Shown: positions 1-8,766 of the stretch, one piece after another | Position numbering within the stretch: position 1 is the stretch's first letter | Layout: each line of letters opens with the position of its first letter | Assembly (NCBI GenBank): GCA_002239005.1 | Contig: MPNL01000004.1 | Coordinates: forward strand, 1 to 64,000 | DNA from: Truepera sp. bin119 | GTDB lineage: Bacteria > Deinococcota > Deinococci > Deinococcales > Trueperaceae | Direction: 5' to 3' | Length of the DNA: 64,000 nucleotides | Notes under the pieces: generated by a model | The model's database searches: none | Told to the model about the DNA's origin: nothing | The model's input: the letters and a program-made list of their open reading frames with translations, nothing else | Translations under genes and position numbers: made by a program

Positions 1-197
1 GACGAACGGATTGGTGGAGCGCGGTCCTGGCTGAGTTCTTCCGGATCAAGCTAGCCGAGACCTGCTATGAGAGCGTCGATCTGCTCCCAGCCGATCTCGA
101 TACCTGGCTCCACCACTACAACTCTGAACGACCCCATCTCGGTTACCGAAACCAAGGTCGCAGGCCCATGGAAACTATCAAGCTGTTTGGTGGCTAA
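1..197 (+). pseudogene. 3' end of an integrase-core (DDE) transposase, frame-disrupted
   Basis: The last 58 codons (from about base 21, TAA at 195-197) read like the C-terminal end of an rve-type transposase of the IS3/IS481 kind, with HHYNSERPHLGYRNQGR near the end. The TNGLVER motif that should precede it lies in another frame at bases 2-22, so at least one indel separates the two parts, and a few residues seem missing between them. The gene begins left of the window, so its length is unknown. No terminal inverted repeat is visible downstream before pcm. Confidence 0.7.
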
Positions 198-255
198 GAA
201 GGTTAAGAGGACAATTCATGAACGAGTTCGACTATAGGGCTAAAGTGGAGGGAAG

Positions 256-996
256 ATGCGCACTCCGAATCGTCATACGTCGTTCGCCCGACGCCTCCTC
301 ACCCTCCTATCCTTCATCGTCTCCTCGCTCCCGCTCCTCGCCAACCAACCAGCCGAGGACGCATTTATCGGGGAACGTGAGCGCATGGTCGAGCGGACCA
401 TCGTTGCCCGAGGAGTGGAGGATGAGGGAGTGCTGGCGGCCATGCGCGCGGTACTGCGACACGAGTTCGTGCCTGTCGCGGCTCGCGCTCAGGCTTACGG
501 CGATTTTCCGCTGCCGATCGGCTTTGGCCAGACTATCTCGCAACCCTTCATCGTGGCGCTGATGACCGAGGCGGCCGCTGTTACCCCTAACGACCATGTG
601 CTTGAGGTCGGTACCGGCTCCGGTTACCAGGCTGCAGTGCTGGCAGAGTTGGTGGAGCGGGTCGACAGCATCGAGATCATTGGGGCGCTGGCCGAGCGCG
701 CCCGTAACGATCTAGAGCGGCTCGGCTACGACAATGTCACCGTTCACCACGGCGACGGCTACTTCGGACTGGAACAGGAAGCCCCCTTCGACGCCATCTT
801 AGTCACCGCCGCACCCGACCACATCCCGCAACCGCTGGTCCGGCAACTCAAGGTCGGCGGCCGCATGGTGATCCCGGTCGGCCCGGTAGGAAGCTATCAG
901 ACGCTCTGGCGACTGGTGCGGGTAAGTGAAGAGCAGGTTCAACTAGAAAACCTAGGGGGGGTGCGATTCGTGCCGTTTATACGCGATACCCGTTAA
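256..996 (+). CDS. pcm: Protein-L-isoaspartate O-methyltransferase, exported form
   Basis: This is a 246-residue PCMT-family enzyme, which uses S-adenosylmethionine to methylate isoaspartyl residues of damaged proteins and so starts their repair. The family motif QTISQPF is at residues 92-98 and the SAM-binding loop VLEVGTGSGY at 115-124, followed by FDAILVTAAPDHIP. Residues 11-30 are a hydrophobic stretch after basic residues, so the protein is probably exported or membrane-anchored, which some family members are. The ATG has a GGAGGGA ribosome site three bases upstream. Its 3' end overlaps by 20 bases with the convergent gene on the other strand. Confidence 0.93.
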   Translation: MRTPNRHTSFARRLLTLLSFIVSSLPLLANQPAEDAFIGERERMVERTIVARGVEDEGVLAAMRAVLRHEFVPVAARAQAYGDFPLPIGFGQTISQPFIVALMTEAAAVTPNDHVLEVGTGSGYQAAVLAELVERVDSIEIIGALAERARNDLERLGYDNVTVHHGDGYFGLEQEAPFDAILVTAAPDHIPQPLVRQLKVGGRMVIPVGPVGSYQTLWRLVRVSEEQVQLENLGGVRFVPFIRDTR

Positions 997-3385
997 GGTC
1001 GCGCCGCGGCAGCGCCAAGTAGGCTAGAGCATAGGCGCCAGCGCCCAGCCACAGCACCACAGTAAAGCCCCAAGTGATGGCCAGCATCACCGCCAGCACC
1101 GCACTCACCACTGAAAAGCAGCCGTTGACAGCCCACACCCAAGGCACCAGTGTTGGGGCAGTCTTCTCAAGCCGCGCTAGCCCCGCGGGGAAGGGAATCC
1201 CCATGAGGAACCCGAGCGGCGCCAGCGCCAGCATGGCCAGCACCCAGCGCGGGCCCTCGGGCAGAGCCAACGCCGCCGGCGAAAGGGCTCTGATGGCCAC
1301 CGGGGCCACCACAATCAACACCACCAGCAGCAGCAACGCGGTCCGGGCCGGCAGCCACCGGGCTACAAGGCTACCCAATCCCGAAAACACCAACACCGCG
1401 AACAGCACTGCCGCCAGCGCAGTGACCGGGTGGCCTAACACCAGGATGAAGCGTTGGGCTAGTGGTATCTCCACCAGCAGGAAAGCCAGCCCCAAACAGG
1501 AGAAGTAGAGGAAGGCACGTGCCCGCAGGAGCCTAGGGGGCTCGGTCCGCTTCCGGACTCCACGGGCCAGCCCCGCCAGCAGTAGTGGGCCCAGGATGAA
1601 GGTGGCCGAGGCAAGCATCACCAGGATGAGAAGCGCCACCAGCACCAGGAAGCCGCTGCCCCCAAAGGGCTGCCAAGTTCGGCCCAGATTAGCCAGTACC
1701 TCCGGCGTCTGTGCCCAGCGGAAGTAGTGGTAGAAGAAGGGACGGTCGTCACGGACGGGCCGAATGTCGAAGCGGGCGGCAGTGTAGGCGGAACTTGGGT
1801 CGCGAAGCACAGCGTCAAGCTGGGCATGATAGCTCGCCTCAGGCAACACCTGGAAGCGGTTGAGATCGGCCTTGGTGATCCCCGGAAACATCACCGCGTC
1901 GTAAGCCCGCTCCTCTAGGAACGATCTCAGGATACCGATCTCCTCGGACTCGAAGGGGCGTTCGGCGGCCACCACCGTCAGGGTGCGGAGGGTGCGGAAG
2001 GCGAGCAGGTGCTCGGTGGGTTCGCGACCGCTTGCGGAGAGCGCCTCGGCTAGGGTGGCAAATAGCCTGACCCCCTCGCTAGGCGGCGTCTGCAGCCAAC
2101 GACTAGCCAGCAGCAGCCCCCCAGGCTCGAGTAGCTGCAGGTAGTCACGGAAGGCCTCCACAGTGTAGCTATAGCTCTCGGTGAGGCCATAGGCGCCCGA
2201 CATCACCGGTCGATGCGGATCGCTCAGGGCCACCACCACCAACCCGTACCTGCCAGCCTCGCTCCGGCGGGCGAAGACCCGCCCCGACCGCAGTGCCAGC
2301 TCGAGCCGGGGGTGATGGTAGAGGCCTCCTGTGAAGGTGTCGTAGCGGTCCCGGACCACCTCCAGCACCAGTCGGCGATCATCGACCGCAGTCACATATT
2401 CGGCGCCAGCCGCCAACGCCATAAGCACCTCTAGGCCGGTGCCAGGCTGGAGCACCAGGGTCCGGGCACCCGGTCGCAGTCGGTAGGCCAACCCGCTGGG
2501 GACGGCGTCGGCTAGCTGCGCTGCCTCGGGAGCGACGGGCGGTAATGCGGTGATCGGCATGAGGCCATCGCCGTCGATCAGTAGCGCGGCCTGAGGGGGC
2601 GGCCCCAACGGAGACAGCAGGCTTAGCCCGGGGAGCACATGCACTGTTTGGGTCTCGACCACGTCCACTCGGATAGTGGCGTCCGCGTCACTGAAGGTGT
2701 GAACTGCGTCGGGTGCTCGCAGCAGCACCGGCAACGCCTTGTAGGGAGAGAGCCGCTGTGCTAGGATGCTCGGCCGCCAGACCAGCAGGCCTGACGTGAC
2801 CAGGGTCACCAGCACCAGCGCCGTGACAAGCACCGGGACGCGACGACCGACGGACGCTTCGAATCCCAGCCCCGCCACTAGGCCCAGCAGAGTGGCCACA
2901 AGCAGCGCCCCCACCCCGCCAAGACCGTCCAGCGCCGCTAAGCTGACGGCACAACCCAGCCCGGAGCCGATCAGGTTGGCCCCGTAGACCCGGTGAGAGC
3001 GATCCTCGCGGCCGGCGGCCATCAATGCCCCACCTATCAGCAGTCCGCTGAACAGAAACGGCACCGCCGCCGCCAAAAAGTAGAGCGCCAGGAAGAAAGG
3101 CTGGCGCCGGTCCCAGGCAACGCTGAACGAGTCGAAGGGGAGAGCATTGATAAGCAGGTAGGCGCCCAAGATACTGACCGAAAAGCCTAGGCTGCTCCAC
3201 GCCGGGCGCAGTGGCCGTGGCCACAGACTCAGCAGGCTACCGCTGGCACCTGCTCCCAGCAACGCCAAGCTGACCGCCATGAAGGCGAAGTGGTAGAACT
3301 GCTGCACTGCGAAGAGCCGTAGCAGTGCCAACTCGAGCAGCAGCGACGCCGCCGAGATCAAGGCGATGGCGGCGTAGTAGACCAT
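977..3385 (-). CDS. Polytopic membrane protein with spermidine-synthase-like domain
   Basis: The 802-residue protein has about six hydrophobic segments in residues 1-210, a soluble central part, and another block of membrane segments from about 590 to 795. The soluble part contains a Rossmann-type nucleotide loop (LVLQPGTGLEVLMALAAG, about residue 310) and an acidic VTAVDDRR strand, as in the spermidine synthase/SAM-methyltransferase fold. This architecture is seen in bacterial membrane proteins annotated as spermidine synthase-like. I cannot tell whether it transfers aminopropyl groups, and polyamine synthesis should not be assumed. It stands alone, convergent with pcm and divergent from the cupin gene. 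Confidence 0.75.
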   Translation of the reverse strand: MVYYAAIALISAASLLLELALLRLFAVQQFYHFAFMAVSLALLGAGASGSLLSLWPRPLRPAWSSLGFSVSILGAYLLINALPFDSFSVAWDRRQPFFLALYFLAAAVPFLFSGLLIGGALMAAGREDRSHRVYGANLIGSGLGCAVSLAALDGLGGVGALLVATLLGLVAGLGFEASVGRRVPVLVTALVLVTLVTSGLLVWRPSILAQRLSPYKALPVLLRAPDAVHTFSDADATIRVDVVETQTVHVLPGLSLLSPLGPPPQAALLIDGDGLMPITALPPVAPEAAQLADAVPSGLAYRLRPGARTLVLQPGTGLEVLMALAAGAEYVTAVDDRRLVLEVVRDRYDTFTGGLYHHPRLELALRSGRVFARRSEAGRYGLVVVALSDPHRPVMSGAYGLTESYSYTVEAFRDYLQLLEPGGLLLASRWLQTPPSEGVRLFATLAEALSASGREPTEHLLAFRTLRTLTVVAAERPFESEEIGILRSFLEERAYDAVMFPGITKADLNRFQVLPEASYHAQLDAVLRDPSSAYTAARFDIRPVRDDRPFFYHYFRWAQTPEVLANLGRTWQPFGGSGFLVLVALLILVMLASATFILGPLLLAGLARGVRKRTEPPRLLRARAFLYFSCLGLAFLLVEIPLAQRFILVLGHPVTALAAVLFAVLVFSGLGSLVARWLPARTALLLLVVLIVVAPVAIRALSPAALALPEGPRWVLAMLALAPLGFLMGIPFPAGLARLEKTAPTLVPWVWAVNGCFSVVSAVLAVMLAITWGFTVVLWLGAGAYALAYLALPRRDLNGYRV

Positions 3386-3516
3386 AACCCCCCCAGAGTA
3401 ACGCTACCGTCGCTGCCATAGGGAGCGCCCTCACCGCGACTGCAAGTGGTGTGACGGGGAATATTCAGCTGCAGATACAAGAAAATCCTTCAAGGCGAGG
3501 CAGAGTGGGTTCGGGC

Positions 3517-3522
3517 TATTCT
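3517..3522 (+). promoter_or_regulatory. -10 box for a leaderless cupin transcript
   Basis: TATTCT lies seven bases before the ATG at 3530 and there is no purine-rich ribosome site, so transcription would begin at or next to the start codon. I do not see a good -35 box. Confidence 0.45.
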
Positions 3523-3529
3523 CTGTAGC

Positions 3530-3850
3530 ATGGAAATCGCTACGCTGAACGCCCTCCGAAAATTCGACGATCTCAAGATGCAGAAGGTTCCGATCTTCAC
3601 CTCGGATCGGCTCTACTATGACCTGTACTGTCTACTTCCTGGACAGTTCCAGAGGGTCCATAGCCATACCGATCAGGACAAGATCTATCTCGTCCTCGAG
3701 GGGGAGCCGACATTTGAGATCGGCTCCGAGCGAGAACAACTCGTTGAGGGGCGAGCAGTCATCGCCCGCGCGGGGGTCACCCATGGCGTCCGCAACGAAA
3801 CTGATCAAAGGATCGTCCTACTCGTAACGATGGCACCGAGGCCAGAATGA
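3530..3850 (+). CDS. Small cupin-domain protein
   Basis: The 106-residue protein is one cupin barrel. The first cupin motif is visible as PGQFQRVHSHTDQDKIYLVL (about residues 37-56), with the metal-binding His pair HSH, and the second as AGVTHGVRNETD near residue 85. Such proteins bind a metal or a small ligand; the substrate cannot be read from the sequence. It is the first gene of a compact run (cupin, mce, vanZ-like, proC). Its stop codon overlaps the ATG of the epimerase gene by four bases, which suggests coupled translation. Confidence 0.85.
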   Translation: MEIATLNALRKFDDLKMQKVPIFTSDRLYYDLYCLLPGQFQRVHSHTDQDKIYLVLEGEPTFEIGSEREQLVEGRAVIARAGVTHGVRNETDQRIVLLVTMAPRPE

Positions 3851-4263
3851 TCACTGACCTCGCCGGCCTCCCCTTCGACCATCTCGGGGTCGCGGTGGTC
3901 GATCTCGATGAGGCCTCCGAACCCTACGAACTCCTGGGGCTCGAGCAGGTCGGCACAGATGAGACTGTCGAGGAACAGCGGGTGAAGGTCCGGATGTTCC
4001 AAGCGGGAACCGGGCTAGTCGAACTCCTCGAATCGACTGACCCCACCGGACCGATTGCCAAATTCCTTCAGCGGCGCGGCCCCGGCGTGCATCACATCGC
4101 CTTCAGAGTGATCAGCCTGGAGCGGGAGATCGACCGCCTCACCCACGCCGGGGCACGCTTCGCTCTCGCTGAGCCGCACCCGGGTCGGGGCGGGAGCAGG
4201 GTGACCTTCCTCCACCCCCATTGGGCAGGGGGCGTGCTGATCGAACTCGTCGAGCATGGCTGA
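3847..4263 (+). CDS. mce: Methylmalonyl-CoA epimerase
   Basis: This 138-residue protein belongs to the VOC (glyoxalase fold) family. The two half-motifs DHLGVAVVDLDEA (residue 11 on) and VHHIAFRVISLEREI (about 80 on) supply the metal-binding histidines, with a glutamate in the last strand LIELVEHG. The enzyme interconverts the two methylmalonyl-CoA epimers so that the mutase can make succinyl-CoA from propionyl-CoA. The mutase is not in this window. The ATG overlaps the preceding stop by four bases, and the 3' end overlaps the next gene by eight. Confidence 0.88.
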   Translation: MITDLAGLPFDHLGVAVVDLDEASEPYELLGLEQVGTDETVEEQRVKVRMFQAGTGLVELLESTDPTGPIAKFLQRRGPGVHHIAFRVISLEREIDRLTHAGARFALAEPHPGRGGSRVTFLHPHWAGGVLIELVEHG

Positions 4264-4624
4264 TTTGCAGCGCAGGTCGCTCCGAGCCGCAGCGGCTTTG
4301 CTATGGGCTGGGCTCATCTTTCTCTCCTCGGCTCAGCCAGCTCAGCCAGTGCGATCCTGGTGGCTCGACCTCCCCTTTGTCGACAAGGTGGTGCACGCGG
4401 TGGTATTTGGGGTGCTGGGGGCCCTGCTCCACCTAGCGACAGCCAAACCATGGCTGAGCATCTTTCTCACCTCCCTCTACGGCGTCACCGACGAGTGGCA
4501 TCAGATGTCAACCGTGGGCCGGGAAGCCGACCCCTGGGACTGGGCCGCCGACACCGTCGGCGCGATCCTCGCTGTAGGAATTCTGACTCGGAACCGCATC
4601 CCTCACGGGGAGCGGGTACAATAA
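4256..4624 (+). CDS. VanZ-like membrane protein
   Basis: The 122-residue protein has three to four hydrophobic segments and the VanZ-family signatures DKVVHAVVFGVLG (about residue 42) and DEWHQMSTVGREADPWDW (about 80), ending in an ADTVGA helix. The family is named for a teicoplanin-resistance accessory protein, but most members have no known role, so resistance is not implied. Its start lies within the epimerase gene, so it is probably translated from the same message. Confidence 0.82.
   Translation: MADLQRRSLRAAAALLWAGLIFLSSAQPAQPVRSWWLDLPFVDKVVHAVVFGVLGALLHLATAKPWLSIFLTSLYGVTDEWHQMSTVGREADPWDWAADTVGAILAVGILTRNRIPHGERVQ
4617..4622 (+). promoter_or_regulatory. -10 box before proC
   Basis: TACAAT sits seven bases before the GTG start of proC, inside the end of the VanZ-like gene. 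This spacing fits a leaderless transcript that would give proC its own promoter within the run. No convincing -35 box is present. Confidence 0.4.
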
Positions 4625-4629
4625 GCACC

Positions 4630-5415
4630 GTGAAATTTGCTCTGGTCGGCGCTGGCAAGATGGGAGGGGCCATTCTCACGGGGGCTCTGCGGGCTGAAGT
4701 GCTGACCCCTGAGGGGGTCGGCATCTACCACCCGAACCCCGAACGCCGAGCGGCCTTGAGCGAGAAGTTCGGGGTCGCCGGGCTCGACGACGACGCCATC
4801 CACCATGCGGAACAGATCCTGATCGCGATCAAGCCCCAGTCGTTTGAACGGGTCGCACCGCTGATCGCAACACGCAATGCAGTGTTCATCTCTATCATGG
4901 CGGGGTTCTCTGCAGAGGGCCTGGCCCGACGCCTCGGAAGCCGGAGGGTACTCCGGGCCATGCCCAACCTCGGGTCGCGCATCGGTCTCAGTGCTACGGC
5001 GATCACATCGCTGCCCGAGGCCAGCGGTGCGGACTTGGCAATGGCCTCACGTCTGTTTGCGGCGGTCGGGACCGTGTACCAGATTCCTGAGATGCTATTC
5101 AACGCCTTTACCGGCCTAGCTGGGTCCGGGCCAGCTTTCACCGCCGCCGTCGCCGAGGCAATGGCCGACGGTGGGGTACGGGTCGGGTTTAGCCGAGAGG
5201 TGGCGAAGGACCTCGTGCGTCAGGTCCTCCTTGCAACCGCCCACCTGCTCGAGAGCGATGGACCCAGTGGGATAAAGGATATGGTCTCCTCCCCCGGGGG
5301 AACAGCTATCGCGGGGATCAAGGCCCTCGAGCAACACCGGTTGAGGTACGCTCTTATCGACGCCATCGAGCAAGCCACCAACAGGGCCGAGCAGCTCAGT
5401 GAGATCGAAGAATAG
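4630..5415 (+). CDS. proC: Pyrroline-5-carboxylate reductase
   Basis: The 261-residue enzyme carries out the last step of proline synthesis, reducing pyrroline-5-carboxylate with NAD(P)H. The Rossmann loop ALVGAGKMGGAI begins at residue 4, and the family motifs LAGSGPAF and VSSPGGTAIAG are present. I chose the GTG at 4630 because the Rossmann fold starts directly after it; a longer open frame from 4303 would run through the VanZ-like gene. One oddity: the usual RAMPNTPA segment reads RAMPNLGSRIG, so residues near the active site differ from the family norm. Confidence 0.92.
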   Translation: MKFALVGAGKMGGAILTGALRAEVLTPEGVGIYHPNPERRAALSEKFGVAGLDDDAIHHAEQILIAIKPQSFERVAPLIATRNAVFISIMAGFSAEGLARRLGSRRVLRAMPNLGSRIGLSATAITSLPEASGADLAMASRLFAAVGTVYQIPEMLFNAFTGLAGSGPAFTAAVAEAMADGGVRVGFSREVAKDLVRQVLLATAHLLESDGPSGIKDMVSSPGGTAIAGIKALEQHRLRYALIDAIEQATNRAEQLSEIEE

Positions 5416-5533
5416 GGCACCACCCTGCTCACCTCATCAAGTACCGGAGCGTCCAGCGAGTGAGTGTGGCCGACACTGCCGATCGAATTGCACCGATGAA
5501 GCTACGTTGGGCGCCCCATACCATCTCTGCAGC

Positions 5534-6789
<1,256 letters not shown>

Positions 6790-7019
6790 GGCGGATGCGG
6801 ACCCTCCTGCGGTCACAGCCCCTCGCCGACGCTACCTCCTCTCCTCCCTGTGCCGAACCCCTTCGTGTATCTGAGTTCCTGAGGCGAGTGGAGCATATAC
6901 ACATTAATGCCATCCTCACGATGTCTCTACCGAATGGACGGCGGCATGCGGCTGGATTTTGACCCTGTTCTGGTGTTCCTGAAAACCTGCTGACTCGCCC
7001 CGGATCAGTCCTCGCCCGA

Positions 7020-7207
7020 CGCCTCGGCGGGCCCCTCAAGGACAAACCTGTAGAGCAGACCGACAAGACCACCCCACCCGCTACCGGCCCAAGCCAGTAG
7101 AGCCACACCTTGCCCATGAAGGCAGCCCCCGCATAGGTAGCGGGACCGAGGTGCCGAGCAGGGTTCGCGGCCCCGCCGGTCAGAGGCCCACTTGGGAAAT
7201 CCTCCAC
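7020..7207 (-). pseudogene. C-terminal fragment of an aquaporin/glycerol channel
   Basis: On the minus strand the frame reads GPLTGGAANPARHLGPATYA followed by a stretch ending GKVWLYWLGPVAGGVV. This is the second NPA half-helix plus the last membrane helix of the MIP (aquaporin) family, where GGxxNPARxxGPA is conserved. The first NPA half and all other helices are missing, and the frame runs on into unrelated sequence, so this is a remnant. Which solute the original channel carried cannot be told. Confidence 0.7.
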
Positions 7208-7604
7208 TTACTGTTCACTCCCAGCGGGTCCGGATACACCGTGTAATGTCGCGGTGGCCAACCTGTCCAACCTTACGGCCGGCTTGCCTGACTGCCTGCG
7301 GGTGGTGGCCGAACACCTCGAGCGGGAGGCCGCCGGCTAAGGATTGTCCGGCCCATCGCCAAGATCAGGGGCCATCTTGAAGTAGTGGATGACATGCACA
7401 ACCAGATCAGCCGAATGCGCTCGCCTGCAGCAACTTGCCGGGGAGGAGTACCTTCCCGACACCTTCCTGACCGCTCACCGACAAACTCCTCTGTCAGCCA
7501 AGTGCCACCTCCGCCCCAAAGGATAGGGACTTCGTGAGAACTGTTGCGAGTCCGATAGCCTGGGTGAAACTGGCCGTATGTCGGTTTCTGATGAGGCGGG
7601 TTGC

Positions 7605-7625
7605 CACCCGAAGAGTCCGTCTTTG
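7605..7625 (+). repeat. 21-nt hairpin repeat, solitary copy
   Basis: CACCCGAAGAGTCCGTCTTTG is 21 bases long only when its first base is counted; from 7606 it reads ACCCGAAGAGTCCGTCTTTG. It matches the repeat family of the transposase genes at 17 and 31 kb, here outside any recognisable gene. Confidence 0.6.
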
Positions 7626-7730
7626 AAGCTCGTGCAACAGAAAGTATCCAGAAATCCTCTCGGTATGACTCATGAAACAGACTCTTAGAAACTCCCCTGA
7701 TCTCATCCGTGAGGTATGCTTCTTCCTGCT

Positions 7731-8165
7731 ATGGCCGAGGAGCCCGCCCCCTCTTTCATTGTTGCGGTCGCAGCCGCGATCTTCCGCGATGGAAAGGTGT
7801 TAGCCATGCGCCGATCGCTTGACAAGGATGCAGGGCCGGGCCTATGGGAGACCCTCTCCGGCCGAATCAACGAGGGCGAGGAACCGCTCGCCGCCGCCCA
7901 CCGCGAGATCTTCGAGGAGACAGGGCTCGAAGTCCAGGTCGACCCCAGGCCTGTTACTGCCTACGCTGCAAACCGATTGGGTCGCCCGATGATCGTGATT
8001 CTCTACCGGGGCGAGCACGCAGGCGGCGAAGTGCGGATGAGTGAGGAGCACGACAGCCACGAATGGTTGACCCCAGAGGCGTTCTCCACTCGCACCAGCC
8101 TATCCACCCTCGCAGACGCCGTCACCCAAGCGGCTGCCACACCCCCATACCGGAGCGATGACTGA
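7731..8165 (+). CDS. NUDIX hydrolase
   Basis: The 144-residue protein has a complete Nudix box, GRINEGEEPLAAAHREIFEE followed by TGL (about residues 46-68), so it should cleave a nucleoside-diphosphate-linked compound with Mg2+. The substrate cannot be told from sequence. I chose the ATG at 7731 because a TATGCT box (7715-7720) lies ten bases upstream; an ATG at 7716 would lie inside that box. No flanking gene hints at a pathway. Confidence 0.85.
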   Translation: MAEEPAPSFIVAVAAAIFRDGKVLAMRRSLDKDAGPGLWETLSGRINEGEEPLAAAHREIFEETGLEVQVDPRPVTAYAANRLGRPMIVILYRGEHAGGEVRMSEEHDSHEWLTPEAFSTRTSLSTLADAVTQAAATPPYRSDD

Positions 8166-8321
8166 GGCGATGAGAGAGCGAGAGTCGGGTCGCATCGATC
8201 TGATCTCCCCGTACGCCGGATGGTGGGGCTAGGGCTCCTTTCCCGCGGCTATACGGCTATACCCCGTTCGACAGTGCACCGATGCTCGCTCACGGACCTC
8301 TCCCGAACATAGGGGGCATAG

Positions 8322-8615
8322 ACACCATGGCTCGAGGCAGCGCCTAGGTCAAGGTCTACACGCTCGGGCACCCCCAACCTGGACATCACAAACATCACCG
8401 TCCACCTGCCGGGAGCGATAGAGATCTTCAACGGCTGGATGAGAAAAGATAGGGTCTGGCTCATCGACGGGACCGAGATCTTGCATAGCCTCCCCATCAG
8501 CCGCCTCGACAAAGTCCTCACCTTCAAGCGAGAACTCGGCCACAGCAAAGATGAGGCCCGCATCGCCTGTTGGAAGGGCACCTCAGCAGTTGACACCTGT
8601 CCATCCCCCTGCTAG
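8322..8615 (+). pseudogene. Nucleotidyltransferase-like fragment
   Basis: The frame from 8322 to the TAG at 8613 reads GTPNLDITNITVHLPGAIEI and later PISRLDKVLTFKRELGHSKD. This order (a partner of an xDLDI-type strand, then an L-x-LxxLxxxKRxxGRxKD helix) is typical of the C-terminal half of small MNT/DUF-type nucleotidyltransferases found in toxin-antitoxin pairs. The N-terminal GGxA motif is missing and the frame is closed upstream by a stop at 8319, so I call it a remnant. The family assignment is tentative. Confidence 0.45.
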
Positions 8616-8618
8616 GAT
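8590..8618 (+). promoter_or_regulatory. Promoter of the aspS leader
   Basis: A consensus -35 box TTGACA (8590-8595), 17 bases, and a -10 box TAGGAT (8613-8618). Transcription should start near 8625, a few bases before the leader-peptide ATG at 8630. Confidence 0.7.
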
Positions 8619-8629
8619 GCGGCCCAACC

Positions 8630-8701
8630 ATGGCCCCTTGTCCCCTCTCGCCTCTCGTCTGCGGCGTGGACAATTCCGATCCGAGGTGGCTCGGGGTGTA
8701 G
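8630..8701 (+). CDS. Attenuator leader peptide of aspS
   Basis: A 23-codon open frame, ATG at 8630 and TAG at 8699-8701, encodes a peptide ending VDNSDPRWLGV. The codons GAC, AAT, TCC, GAT at 8669-8680 would make ribosomes pause when charged tRNA-Asp or tRNA-Asn is scarce. That matches the product of the downstream gene, an AspRS of a type that often serves both tRNAs. The frame begins about five bases from the predicted transcription start, so translation would be nearly leaderless; there is no good ribosome site. It is too short for statistical gene calling, so the evidence is its position inside the attenuator. Confidence 0.6.
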   Translation: MAPCPLSPLVCGVDNSDPRWLGV

Positions 8702-8751
8702 ACGTCGAATCGTACACACATGCAACCCCGAGGTTTCCTCTCGGGGTTTTT
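8681..8751 (+). promoter_or_regulatory. Transcription attenuator with four alternative RNA segments
   Basis: Segment 1 CCGAG (8681-8685) can pair with segment 2 CTCGG (8690-8694). Segment 2, CTCGGGG (8690-8696), can instead pair with segment 3 CCCCGAG (8726-8732). Segment 3 pairs with segment 4 CTCGGGG (8740-8746) in a terminator hairpin followed by a T run. The leader peptide ends on segment 2. A ribosome stalled at its Asp/Asn codons would cover segment 1 and leave 2 to pair with 3, giving read-through. A ribosome at the stop codon would cover segment 2 and allow termination. I see no T-box consensus. Confidence 0.65.
8724..8751 (+). terminator. Intrinsic terminator in the aspS leader
   Basis: Stem AACCCCGAG (8724-8732) and CTCGGGGTT (8740-8748) with a seven-base loop, running into five T residues. 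It ends 16 bases before the aspS start codon, so it is regulatory rather than the end of an upstream gene. Confidence 0.75.
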
Positions 8752-8766
8752 CCTTGAGGAGTCGAT

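Larger units (their letters stand above)
6790..7730. other. Gene-poor region with decayed genes
   Basis: Between tgt and the NUDIX gene there is no intact gene. It holds the aquaporin fragment, one copy of the 21-nt repeat at 7605, and short open frames with no recognisable motif. Confidence 0.6.

Noticed and set aside
4303-4629. An N-terminal extension of ProC
   Set aside because: It overlaps the VanZ-like gene and has no conserved sequence; the Rossmann fold starts right after the GTG at 4630.
8640-8751. A T-box riboswitch before aspS
   Set aside because: The T-box consensus (TGGNACCGCG type) is missing, and a leader peptide with alternative pairings explains the terminator better.
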